Of a stretch of 64,000 nt of DNA, positions 15,499 to 23,900 are shown piece after piece. How positions within the stretch are numbered: position 1 is the stretch's first letter; each line of letters starts with the position of its first letter. The translations under genes and the position numbers were made by a program. The notes below the pieces were generated by a model. It did not search any database and was not told where the DNA came from. It saw nothing but the letters and a program-made list of their open reading frames with translations. The stretch covers positions 1 through 64,000 of IMG/VR virus record IMGVR_UViG_3300025120_000017. One strand, 5' to 3'. The DNA is from a virus.

Positions 15499-17286
15499 TT
15501 AAAATAATCCCTTTGTTTTACCTTTTTTAATAACTTCTTTAACCTTATCATCTGATAAGCCTTTTTCTTTTAAGTATTTCTCAATTTCCTTTTCCTTTCC
15601 TTTTACTTGAGATGTATCAATCACAGGTTCTTCTGTTATAATTTTGGTTTTAGTCTTAATCACTTCCGTCTTAACCTGTTTAGTTATTAAATCTATTTTA
15701 ACTTCTTTTGGTTTAAGATTAACTAATTTTTTTGCAAGTACCCATTTTCCATTTACTAAAATCTCCTCGTTTTCATCAACTGTTATATAACCATCATTTA
15801 GAAGTATCTTAACTTTCTTACCACTTAATGGGACCATTTCAAACGCATCTTCTCCTAACTTAAGACCTAGTGATTTTACAAGATCTTGTACTTCATTATT
15901 TTGAATAACATCTACATTAGATTTTTCAAGCACATTCATAAATTTACCCTTAAGTGGATAACATCCATGTATTTGTGGATTTCTGAATTTTCTTACTGCT
16001 GACATTGCTGACTTACCTTCCATTATGTAGAGTTTAGCTTCATGACGTCTTTTAGTTTTTGCATCTAATAAATTAATAGGTAGAGCTCCGCCGATTTTTT
16101 TATTCAGCTTACGCATTTCAGCCTTCTCATCAGCTGCCTTTTTCTTATCAACCCAATCCATTATAGATGCAGTGATGTCAGATTTTACTATTTGTTTAAG
16201 AATCTTATCAGGTATAGTAAGGTCACATCCTAAATCTTTAGCAGCTGTACTTAATACTTCTTTAGTTTGGCCTTTAAATCTAGGATTAGTTACAAGACAG
16301 TTAGCAAAAATACCAAAATGATTTCTAACATCACTAGGTTTAATATCATATTTAGTTTTTCTTTTAATGTATGTCCTGGTAAAATCAATAATCTGATTCT
16401 CTATTTGTCTAATGTGAGTACCTCCACCAAAAGTATCAACTGAATTAACAAAAGACTTTTGATAGAAACCTCTATCACTTGCCACAATAGCAATATCAGC
16501 TCTTTTATTCTTGATAAAGAAATGATCTGTAAAATCATCAAGGTAAAACTTAATATATTCTGTAAAGTCTTTAAACTTAAACTTATCACTTTCTTTAGAA
16601 GTACTTGATTTAATTATTATGTTTACGGATAATCCTGGGTTACTTGCAGCCACATCTAAACATCTCTTTCTTAATTGAAGAACATGGTCATCATCAATAG
16701 AAACCATGTTAAATCTTTCTAAATCAGGCACATATGTAATAGAAGTTCCTTTAAGTTTAGATGGTTTAATAATAGGACTTTCTTTTTTAGCCATATTATT
16801 TGAAAACTTTTGAGTATATTGCTTCTTTCCATCTGCTGTATCTATTGTGAAGCTTTTAGAATAAATGTTAACAAGAACTGATCCTAATCCGTTGGTTCCC
16901 ACAGTAGTTCTCTCCTCAGTGTCATCAAAATTTGATCCTGAATACATTTCACTAAAAATCATTTCAGGAATATATCCACCATACTCTTTATGCTTTTCAA
17001 CAGGTATGCCTCCATTATCTTTAATTTGAATAGTTCCTCTAACATCTATATGTACATCTATTTTATTAAGTTTAGGGTTTCTCTTATGTTCATCTGATGA
17101 ATTGCTAATAATTTCATCAAAGAGTTTTAAGAATCCTGGATTATGCTTAACATCTTTTTCAAATACATTACCTTCTTTACATACCCAAGCTGTAATAGGC
17201 TCAGTTATAAGTGATCCTATGTACATATCAGGTCTATGTAAAACATGCTCAACATTAGTAAGCTTTTGATATTTAGGTTTAGACAT
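15499..17286 (-). CDS. 39: Topoisomerase II large subunit, ATPase part (gp39-like)
   Basis: GHKL ATPase and transducer domains of a type IIA topoisomerase. R-P-D-M-Y-I-G at 18-24, the ATP-site D90-N-G-G, and T-V-G-T-N-G-L-G at 128-135. The first TOPRIM motif is M-E423-G-K-S-A, then P-L-K-G-K near 444. At about residue 480 homology to the family ends and a 115-residue extension follows (V-K-I-L-L-N-D-G, then V-N-G-K-W-V-L-A, then a Lys-rich helical tail), making it longer than T4 gp39 (516 aa). The remaining TOPRIM half is the next gene, divided off by one in-frame TAA. Confidence 0.9.
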   Translation of the reverse strand: MSKPKYQKLTNVEHVLHRPDMYIGSLITEPITAWVCKEGNVFEKDVKHNPGFLKLFDEIISNSSDEHKRNPKLNKIDVHIDVRGTIQIKDNGGIPVEKHKEYGGYIPEMIFSEMYSGSNFDDTEERTTVGTNGLGSVLVNIYSKSFTIDTADGKKQYTQKFSNNMAKKESPIIKPSKLKGTSITYVPDLERFNMVSIDDDHVLQLRKRCLDVAASNPGLSVNIIIKSSTSKESDKFKFKDFTEYIKFYLDDFTDHFFIKNKRADIAIVASDRGFYQKSFVNSVDTFGGGTHIRQIENQIIDFTRTYIKRKTKYDIKPSDVRNHFGIFANCLVTNPRFKGQTKEVLSTAAKDLGCDLTIPDKILKQIVKSDITASIMDWVDKKKAADEKAEMRKLNKKIGGALPINLLDAKTKRRHEAKLYIMEGKSAMSAVRKFRNPQIHGCYPLKGKFMNVLEKSNVDVIQNNEVQDLVKSLGLKLGEDAFEMVPLSGKKVKILLNDGYITVDENEEILVNGKWVLAKKLVNLKPKEVKIDLITKQVKTEVIKTKTKIITEEPVIDTSQVKGKEKEIEKYLKEKGLSDDKVKEVIKKGKTKGLF

Positions 17287-17764
17287 ATGTAATAATTGAT
17301 ATTATACTGATTAATATAAGAGTAATCAAGAATGGTTTAACAAGCGCTTTAAAAATATTTCCATATCCTAAATGTTCATATGACGGAGTTAATGTAATTA
17401 AGATACTATAGCTCTCATCTATCCTACCTTCAATTTCAGGAACCATATACTCAGTTACGCCAATAGGTAATTGAACTTGTAATATAGATAAACTTTGAGA
17501 AAATGCTGCTTGTAATGTAGCCTCATTTAAAAATAGCTCTTTACTTGTAAAGTTTATAATGTAATAAACTTGACTAGTCTCTGGGTTTAATCTAACAGGG
17601 TCTTCAACCATATTAGCTGGATAACTAAAATTCTTTAAAAATAGTTTTTGTAAACCTTTCGATTCTGACTCAAAAAATATAGCAAGACCTTTTTTAAGAT
17701 TCTTTTCACTGTTATATGATTTCCAAAAATCATAATTAATCAAATATTTTAGAAATTTCTTCAT
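17279..17764 (-). CDS. Hypothetical protein with C-terminal membrane anchor, 161 aa
   Basis: Residues 140-160 (F-L-I-T-L-I-L-I-S-I-I-S-I-I) form one C-terminal membrane span; the body before it is soluble, so most of the protein would face the cytoplasm. It overlaps the gp39 start by 8 bases and the sigma factor gene by 29 bases. No family recognised. Confidence 0.6.
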   Translation of the reverse strand: MKKFLKYLINYDFWKSYNSEKNLKKGLAIFFESESKGLQKLFLKNFSYPANMVEDPVRLNPETSQVYYIINFTSKELFLNEATLQAAFSQSLSILQVQLPIGVTEYMVPEIEGRIDESYSILITLTPSYEHLGYGNIFKALVKPFLITLILISIISIITYV

Positions 17765-18395
17765 ATTCTTTTGTTAGTATTTGCTTTATTTGTTTTTTGC
17801 CATGAAATATTCTATTTTTAACTATTTGTATTTCAATGTTATACTTATTAGCCAATTCTTTATATTTAAGGCCATTATAATAATGATCATAAACAATTTC
17901 AAAGAACTTTGCTTTTTTAACCAATGACCAAAAGATATTTCTAGTTTCATTATCTATATAAACATCTTCATCACTTAAGGTTACCCTAGAATTAATTGCA
18001 TTTATATATTTTCCATGTTTGCCACTAGCTACATCAACATTAGTAAAACTAATATTATCAGATATTTCAGAATTTTCTTGCATAAAATCGCTTCCATTCC
18101 CAGTCGCTCGTTCTTTTTTTAGATTATGTCTTATAATACTTTGTTTTGTTTTAAGGTATACATTGGTACTTACAGAATAATTAACAATATCTAATTTATC
18201 GATGTTTGCCCAAAATGAAATCATTGCTTCATTATAAGAGTCTTCAACAATTTGATGATCTTTGCCAAAATTAGAATAATAATTTATGACGCCTCCTCTA
18301 AGCCTATCATAAATTTCTTTAAATGCTTTTTCAGATTTAGTGCGTTTGAACTCTGCTCCTAGTGTGTTAATAGGAGTCAGTTTTAGTCTACTCAT
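17736..18395 (-). CDS. Sigma-70-family RNA polymerase sigma factor, 219 aa
   Basis: Directs RNA polymerase to promoters. Residues about 20-95 look like sigma region 2 (F-K-E-I-Y-D-R-L, then E-A-M-I-S-F-W-A-N-I-D, then N-V-Y-L-K-T-K-Q-S-I-I-R). Residues about 165-210 have the region 4 helix-turn-helix (Y-N-G-L-K-Y-K-E-L-A-N-K-Y-N-I-E, then V-K-N-R-I-F-H-G-K). The two-domain ECF-like layout differs from T4 gp55, which has no canonical region 4. It is divergent from the tail sheath gene and has a host-type promoter. A separate gp55-like protein is at 43784. Confidence 0.75.
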   Translation of the reverse strand: MSRLKLTPINTLGAEFKRTKSEKAFKEIYDRLRGGVINYYSNFGKDHQIVEDSYNEAMISFWANIDKLDIVNYSVSTNVYLKTKQSIIRHNLKKERATGNGSDFMQENSEISDNISFTNVDVASGKHGKYINAINSRVTLSDEDVYIDNETRNIFWSLVKKAKFFEIVYDHYYNGLKYKELANKYNIEIQIVKNRIFHGKKQIKQILTKEYEEISKIFD

Positions 18396-18425
18396 AGTGT
18401 TTATTGGATTTAGTAATTGAAGTTT

Positions 18426-18458
18426 TAAATATATAAAAATCTTTTCCGGTAATACAAA
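18426..18458 (-). promoter_or_regulatory. Host-type promoter of the sigma factor gene
   Basis: On the minus strand TTTG (18455-18458), 21 bases, TATATTTA (18426-18433): 7 of 8 in the -7 box of the Bacteroidota consensus with normal spacing, about 30 bases before the ATG. Confidence 0.45.
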
Positions 18459-18502
18459 TTATTTTAGTTTTTTTATTATAATTTTTTTTGGTGTTGCTCT
18501 AG

Positions 18503-18525
18503 AAGAATCAGAGTCTCAGATTCTT
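18503..18525. repeat. Interrupted palindrome in the divergent sigma/sheath region
   Basis: AAGAATC (18503-18509) and GATTCTT (18519-18525) flank GAG-T-CTC, so the 23 bases form a palindrome with mismatches at the two A positions and the central T. It sits in the 257-base region between the divergent sigma and sheath genes and could be an operator or a weak hairpin. The rest of that region is A/T-rich and holds only the two promoters. Confidence 0.4.
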
Positions 18526-18622
18526 TCAGATATTTTACAATATATTAAATACACAATTTTTTATTTTGTTTAAAAAAATATGAAAAAAATAAAAATTCAT
18601 ATAAAAACCACAAACAACCTTA

Positions 18623-18637
18623 CTTAAATAAATATTA
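18623..18637 (+). promoter_or_regulatory. Late-promoter-like box of the tail module
   Basis: AAATAAATA (18626-18634) inside CTTAAATAAATATTA, 19 bases before the sheath ATG. It is the clearest example of the box shared with structural genes. No TTTG/TAnnTTTG pair is present here, as expected for a late gene. Confidence 0.45.
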
Positions 18638-18652
18638 AAAAAATATATAACA

Positions 18653-21600
18653 ATGGCATTACCGAGTTATTTAACTACGATAAAGTCTTCAGGAGTATAC
18701 ACGTTTGAGTTTGACCAAAGTCAAATCATTACAAGTACTGTTAGTACATTAAGAATGATTATAGGATTTTCAAAAGTTGGTCCATTCAATACGCCTGTTT
18801 TCTGCGAAGACACTAAATTCTTTACTGGCATTTATGGTGAAAGAGACAAATCTCTAGAGAGAAAAGGTTCTTACTTTCATTTATCTGCTTTAGAAATGCT
18901 AAGAGAGTCGCCTATCATTGCTCTAAACCTAAGAGCTCTTAATGATACATTAGACAAAACTGAGTTTATCAGTTACTCTGCAAATGCATCTGAAATTAAT
19001 CAAAATATTGGAAGCGCTCCGCTATCTAAATATTATGATACTTCTAAGTTTTGGAAACTTGATACTGACGAAGCTTTAAAAAATATTAATAATACATCAG
19101 GATATACTAAATCCATATTGAACTTTGCTAATGTTGGTACTAATTCTGTATCTGTTCTTGTAACAAATAAAAAGATACTAGGACTTGACATTTCTGCTAA
19201 AGATTGGTATGGTGAAGGAAATGTTCCTGAATTTATGGATGAACAAGATTACATTAATGATTATGCAGTAAATGTACAAATTATTAAAGGAGATTTTTCT
19301 GATTACCAAAAACTATCAGTAGATCCACTATTTGGAGATTACTTTGATACAAATGGTCTTAAGAAAACTTATAAAGATACAAATGGAAATGAATTTGATG
19401 GTTTAGATAAATTTGTTGAATTAAAAGAAGTTGTTGTGTTATCATCAATAGATGGTGTAATTATACCAAACTTCTTAGATAAAAATGGAAATGAATTATA
19501 CATTCAAGATATTGTAAACTTACAAACAGCATTCACTGGTATATATTGTGCAGTAGATGAAAACTTGTTTGATACTGGTTCAGTAATTTCTGGTAAAGAT
19601 GGAGGTATTGATTTAATTGGAGGTACTATTGATGGAAACACTGTTTCTGTTATTGACTACCTTGGATACTTTGGTACAATTGCTGAAAATCTTCAATATG
19701 CGGATACTTCTCCTTTTGCTGCAGCAGTTTCTCAGACGTTTATTACAAACACTGCTGATAACATTGCCGATGGTGCATATTCAGGAGCCGCAAATGCTGT
19801 TGTGTCATTAACTGATAACACTGCATATACATCAAGCACTGATAAGTATGACACTATTACAGTTTACTCACCGACATCAGTAGATGCAGCAAAACCTACA
19901 GCAAATGCATTTGCTACTGATGCTCTATGGTTAGCATGGGCTCAGTCAATTAAAGTAAGCTCTTCATTTATAAATATTTCTAAAACTTTAGCAGGTGGTG
20001 GGGCCGGTGGAGTTTCAACTAAATCAGTTGTGAAGGATGTTGCTAGGCTAGCAGATAAGGTTATTATCCAATTAAGTGCTGCTAATGAAACTGCTACTGA
20101 AGAATTATTCATAGATGGATCCACTCTCACTACAAGTACTGATTATAATGTACCTACATTTTCTGCAGTTAAGTTTGTGGCAAGTAATGGTGCAAGTGAT
20201 TATTTAGCATCATATGATTCTAGTGCTGGAGTTGATTTTAGAAGTGGTACATTATCAAGTGGGGATGAAGTTAAAGTAGGAGCATCATCGTTTGAAGTTT
20301 TTACAGTTGTTTCTGCTCAAGGAGATGGAAATGCAGATGATCTTGATACTCTTTTAGGATCTGAGGTACTTTCACACAAGATTACGTATTATACATTTAA
20401 CGCACAGTCAAGTATTACTACTCCGTTAAGTTTTAAGTCAAAAGCAGGAAACATTAATCAGTCATTCACTGTTGTTAAAGTTAATGACTATGAATTTACT
20501 ATTGATAATTCAAGTGGTTTATTCACTGGTAACATTAAACCAGAGGATTTTATTATGAGAGGATTTGAAAATGGTGCAACATTCACTAACATTGATTCAC
20601 GCACAGGTAATACAAGATATACAAGAATTATTTCAGTAAAAGAATCTACTGCTACTATAACAGTTAAGACAAAGGACCCAATTTACTTTACTAATTCTAA
20701 CACATCTGTTGAGAGATATAAATCAGTTCAAAACTTTGTAACTAATTATCAATTTACTAAGCTTGATGGATTTACATTAAGACCTGACACAATGCCTAAT
20801 GGGCAAGCAACAAGACAAGGTGAAATATTAAGTACATTAGTAAACACTGGGTTATTTAATGCTCTTGCAGATAAAGAAGCAATATCATTTAGATATGTAA
20901 TAGATACATTTGAAGGTACAATAGAACCAGGTACTAAAAACATATTAAGTGACCTTTGTAAAACTAGACAGTTTGCTTTTGCTATTCTTAATAGCCCAAG
21001 TGTTAAACAACTAAGTGAATCTACAAATCCACTGTTTAAATTAAATGCACAGTCAAATTATAGCGCTAGGTATATATCAACTGGAGGAAACCAAGAGTTT
21101 AATCCAAGTAATACATTATCATTGCCTACTATTCAACAAGGTGCAAATTATGCAGGTTACTTCCACCCGAATTTAATTCTTAAAGAAGGTGCATCTGTTA
21201 AAACAGTACCACCTGCTCCATATGTTTCAAATAACTTTATGGAGAAGTATAGAACTGCTCAGCCATATTCAATTGTAGCTGGTCCTAGAAGAGGAATTAT
21301 TGCAGGCCAGAATATAACAGGTGTTGAATATGTTTATGATAGAAATGGACTTAATTCACTTGAGCCATTTGGGTTTAATGTAATCTTGCCTAAACAAGGA
21401 TTAGGATTAGTAATTAATTCAAACCAAACAGCACAACAATCTGTTAAGTCAGCATTATCTAAAATACATGTAAGAGAATTATTAATCTATATTGAGGAAG
21501 AGGTTGAAAATATCTTAAAAGGTTACCAATTTGAATTTAACACAGTTCAAACAAGATTGGAAATTAAAACTCTAGTAGATGGATTCTTATCGCAAATACA

Positions 21601-21796
21601 AAATGACCAAGGGTTATATGCGTATGAAACGGTTATGAATTCTGTTAATAATACTCCTGAGGTTATTGATAATGACTTCGGTATTATTGATCTTGCAGTA
21701 GAACCTGTAAAAGGTCTTGAGAAATTAGTTCAGAGAGTTACGATTCTTAAAACTGGTGGAATTGCTTTAGGACAATTCCAAATTCAAGGAACATAA
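18653..21796 (+). CDS. 18: Contractile tail sheath protein (gp18), enlarged
   Basis: Forms the contractile cylinder round the tail tube. The N-terminal part (residues 1-120: S-S-G-V-Y, then V-G-F-S-K-V-G-P-F-N-T-P-like strands, then E-M-L-R-E-S-P-I) and the last 180 residues (P-Y-S-I-V-A-G-P-R-R-G near 871, then G-Y-Q-F-E-F-N and the final strands) are the conserved sheath core. Between about 345 and 690 lies a Ser/Thr/Ala-rich insertion that makes it 1047 residues against 659 in T4; such inserts usually decorate the outer surface. It is a + strand gene bounded by a late-like promoter and a terminator. Confidence 0.92.
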   Translation: MALPSYLTTIKSSGVYTFEFDQSQIITSTVSTLRMIIGFSKVGPFNTPVFCEDTKFFTGIYGERDKSLERKGSYFHLSALEMLRESPIIALNLRALNDTLDKTEFISYSANASEINQNIGSAPLSKYYDTSKFWKLDTDEALKNINNTSGYTKSILNFANVGTNSVSVLVTNKKILGLDISAKDWYGEGNVPEFMDEQDYINDYAVNVQIIKGDFSDYQKLSVDPLFGDYFDTNGLKKTYKDTNGNEFDGLDKFVELKEVVVLSSIDGVIIPNFLDKNGNELYIQDIVNLQTAFTGIYCAVDENLFDTGSVISGKDGGIDLIGGTIDGNTVSVIDYLGYFGTIAENLQYADTSPFAAAVSQTFITNTADNIADGAYSGAANAVVSLTDNTAYTSSTDKYDTITVYSPTSVDAAKPTANAFATDALWLAWAQSIKVSSSFINISKTLAGGGAGGVSTKSVVKDVARLADKVIIQLSAANETATEELFIDGSTLTTSTDYNVPTFSAVKFVASNGASDYLASYDSSAGVDFRSGTLSSGDEVKVGASSFEVFTVVSAQGDGNADDLDTLLGSEVLSHKITYYTFNAQSSITTPLSFKSKAGNINQSFTVVKVNDYEFTIDNSSGLFTGNIKPEDFIMRGFENGATFTNIDSRTGNTRYTRIISVKESTATITVKTKDPIYFTNSNTSVERYKSVQNFVTNYQFTKLDGFTLRPDTMPNGQATRQGEILSTLVNTGLFNALADKEAISFRYVIDTFEGTIEPGTKNILSDLCKTRQFAFAILNSPSVKQLSESTNPLFKLNAQSNYSARYISTGGNQEFNPSNTLSLPTIQQGANYAGYFHPNLILKEGASVKTVPPAPYVSNNFMEKYRTAQPYSIVAGPRRGIIAGQNITGVEYVYDRNGLNSLEPFGFNVILPKQGLGLVINSNQTAQQSVKSALSKIHVRELLIYIEEEVENILKGYQFEFNTVQTRLEIKTLVDGFLSQIQNDQGLYAYETVMNSVNNTPEVIDNDFGIIDLAVEPVKGLEKLVQRVTILKTGGIALGQFQIQGT

Positions 21797-21804
21797 AAAA
21801 TAGA

Positions 21805-21838
21805 AAATCTGGGAAGATTTAAAAACCTTCCCAGGTTT
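21805..21838 (+). terminator. Terminator after the sheath gene
   Basis: CTGGGAAG (21809-21816) pairs with CTTCCCAG (21827-21834); the stem extends through A-T pairs and a G-T wobble to 12 bp and is followed by TTTCTT. Confidence 0.8.
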
Positions 21839-21852
21839 CTTAATAAATAATT
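21839..21852 (+). promoter_or_regulatory. Late-promoter-like box before the tube gene
   Basis: TAATAAATAA (21841-21850) lies immediately after the sheath terminator and about 20 bases before the tube ATG, so the tube gene can be transcribed on its own. Confidence 0.4.
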
Positions 21853-21870
21853 AAAAATAATTAAACTATT

Positions 21871-22425
21871 ATGGCAGGATTACCGCATTACAGAAATAGT
21901 AAAGCAGCTGTTAATAAATATGAGCCAGTTTATACTAACCTATTTGAAGTTACTATACTTCCACCTCCTGGTGTTTCAGGTGGCTCTATATTATTAGAGC
22001 ATGTTAGAAGTATAAGTGGCTTAAACACCGAAAAAGGTGCTGAGGTTGTAGAGCAAGAATATAAATTTGCTCAAAGATCTTATGCAAATGGACGGCCTAC
22101 ATCAACTACTGTAGATCTAACAGTTAACTTTTCATTAAACCTTAATGATAACAAAGAAATGTACGTTTATAAAACATTAAGAGATTGGAAGAGACTAATT
22201 TATAACCCACTAACTGGAGAAGAAGGTCTAAAAAAAGATTATGCTGATTCTAGAATGATAGTTACTATGTTTGATAGAACTGGAGATATTTTTTGGCAAA
22301 GAACTTTTCATGACTGTTTTATTGTAAATGATATTCCTGAATTAGGACTTGATTATTCAACAGGAGATCCTCTTGAAATGGAAGTTCAAATTAGATCTGA
22401 CTACTGGACAGAAAACATGGTATAA
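21871..22425 (+). CDS. 19: Tail tube protein (gp19)
   Basis: The inner tube of the contractile tail. Position directly after the sheath, length (184 aa; T4 gp19 163) and the opening Y-E-P-V-Y-T-N-L-F-E-V-T-I-L-P-P strand all fit. The T4-type core follows: I-S-G-L, an F-S-L-N-L-N strand, and F-H-D-C-F-I-V-N-D-I-P-E-L near the end. It is flanked by terminators on both sides. Confidence 0.9.
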   Translation: MAGLPHYRNSKAAVNKYEPVYTNLFEVTILPPPGVSGGSILLEHVRSISGLNTEKGAEVVEQEYKFAQRSYANGRPTSTTVDLTVNFSLNLNDNKEMYVYKTLRDWKRLIYNPLTGEEGLKKDYADSRMIVTMFDRTGDIFWQRTFHDCFIVNDIPELGLDYSTGDPLEMEVQIRSDYWTENMV

Positions 22426-22447
22426 GAAACTTTTATAAGAAATTTAC

Positions 22448-22471
22448 GGGCGGGGAAACTCGCCCATTTTT
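22448..22471 (+). terminator. Terminator after the tube gene
   Basis: GGGCG (22448-22452) pairs with CGCCC (22461-22465), followed by ATTTTTA. It is a short but GC-rich stem in an A/T-rich genome. Confidence 0.7.
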
Positions 22472-22512
22472 AGGTTTATTAAATAATACGTTAGATATTA
22501 AAAAGCGCAATT

Positions 22513-23529
22513 ATGAATAATAACAAAGATGCAGAAAAGAATGCATTAGATAAGCTTGACCAAGAGCTTAACAAAAACTCTACAAATTCAATCGAAGATC
22601 AGGTAAACAGTTTAGGTAAAGCCGAAGAGTCTGCCTATAGTGAACCTAAAGGGCTAGGAAAGGTTGAAAGATTTGACCACGCAGCACAAGATGTTAAAGA
22701 AACTGAAAAGAAGTTTGGATGGCATAGATTACATGCTGAAAACTTTCCATCTATCGGAAGATATTATGAGACAGATATTAAAGTTGTAATTAAAGCTGCT
22801 ACTGTAAATGAAATTAAACATTTTTCTATAATAGATGAAAGCGACCCATATAGTGTCGATGATGCTATTACTGATTTATTAAAAATATGTGTAAAAGTTT
22901 CATATGATAATAGACAAGGATCTTGGAAAGATATTAAAGAAGAGGATAAGGTATACATCGTATTAGCAATAAGGGAACTTACATTTGCTGAAGATGAAAA
23001 CCGAATATCATTTGAGGTAAAATGCAGCTCATGTAAAGCACCAAACCAAATGGAAATAAAAAATGAAAATTTCCAACGCAGGGAGTTACCTGAGAGAATA
23101 TCAAAATACTATTCTGAAGAGTCTCGGATATTTATAATTAAATCAAAAACTTTTGGAGAAATACGAATGTCACCGCCTAGCATAGGTTCTATGCGAATAA
23201 TTGCTGAGTATATTAAAAATCTTTCACAAGCAGGCGAAGATATTAAAGAGTATATGCCTTTTCTAAAAGTACTTCCATATTTATCACCTGACTGGAGAGG
23301 ATTATCAATTCCTAAGATTAATAATCTTAAAATGGATTTTTTAAGATGGGATAAAAAACAATTCCTATTATACACTCAGCTATCTGAAAAGCTACAAGTT
23401 GGTGTAAAGGAAAAAATGCTAAAGAAATGTGATTCTTGTGCAGAACCTATTGAGGCAGAAATTCAATTACCTACTGGTATTAAAGGATTATTTGTTGAAG
23501 AAGGTATTTTAGATGATGAATTGGAATAA
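22513..23529 (+). CDS. Baseplate hub/tail assembly protein (gp26-like), two CxxC pairs
   Basis: After a disordered, charged N-terminus (residues 1-65) comes a domain beginning F-P-S-I-G-R-Y-Y then I-K-V-V-I-K-A-A-T-V-N-E-I-K-H-F. This is the pattern of T4-like baseplate hub proteins of the gp26 type as I remember them. C-S-S-C (about 178-181) and C-D-S-C (about 310-313) could bind one zinc ion together. Its place between the tail tube and tape-measure genes is that of tail assembly chaperones in other phages. A TATTAAATAATA box lies about 30 bases upstream. Confidence 0.55.
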   Translation: MNNNKDAEKNALDKLDQELNKNSTNSIEDQVNSLGKAEESAYSEPKGLGKVERFDHAAQDVKETEKKFGWHRLHAENFPSIGRYYETDIKVVIKAATVNEIKHFSIIDESDPYSVDDAITDLLKICVKVSYDNRQGSWKDIKEEDKVYIVLAIRELTFAEDENRISFEVKCSSCKAPNQMEIKNENFQRRELPERISKYYSEESRIFIIKSKTFGEIRMSPPSIGSMRIIAEYIKNLSQAGEDIKEYMPFLKVLPYLSPDWRGLSIPKINNLKMDFLRWDKKQFLLYTQLSEKLQVGVKEKMLKKCDSCAEPIEAEIQLPTGIKGLFVEEGILDDELE

Positions 23530-23535
23530 TAAATT

Positions 23536-23557
23536 AAAGGGGTTAATACCCCTTTTT
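23536..23557 (+). terminator. Terminator after the gp26-like gene
   Basis: AAAGGGGT (23536-23543) pairs perfectly with ACCCCTTT (23548-23555) around a 4-base loop, followed by more T. Confidence 0.8.
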
Positions 23558-23570
23558 ATTTCTCTATATA

Positions 23571-23891
23571 ATGGTTTATAAAGTTAAATTAACAAATAAA
23601 CAGCTATTCAAATCGTTTCAGATAGATATTAGGCAGTATTTTACAATGCGTGCTCGTCTATTATATCATTTTAGGTTACAGCCATCTGAATATGAAAATA
23701 GACCTTTTTATGAATATCAATATTATGTTAAAGATCTTATTGATATTTTAAAAGAAAAGAATGAAAGTGAAGATGGTAATAAATATAACGTAGATGATAC
23801 TTATGATAAGATGAAAAACGATTCATCAAAGTATATGAAAGGCATAGGAGGTGGTAAAATGCCAAAAATGCCAAAAATGCCAAAAATATAA
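23571..23891 (+). CDS. Small tail protein, candidate chaperone (gp51-like position), 106 aa
   Basis: An aromatic-rich N-terminal half (F-K-S-F-Q-I-D-I-R-Q-Y-F, then Y-H-F-R-L-Q-P), a charged middle, and a C-terminus of K-M-P repeated three times, encoded by three 9-base direct repeats (ATGCCAAAA). Lying between the gp26-like and tape-measure genes it may be part of the tape-measure chaperone set. I do not recognise the sequence itself. Confidence 0.6.
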   Translation: MVYKVKLTNKQLFKSFQIDIRQYFTMRARLLYHFRLQPSEYENRPFYEYQYYVKDLIDILKEKNESEDGNKYNVDDTYDKMKNDSSKYMKGIGGGKMPKMPKMPKI

Positions 23892-23900
23892 TAAAACCTA

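Noticed and set aside
15502-15849. An active intein in the gp39 extension
   Set aside because: No Cys/Ser-type first block, no C-terminal His-Asn, and a stop codon ends the chain; only a vague block B resemblance remains.
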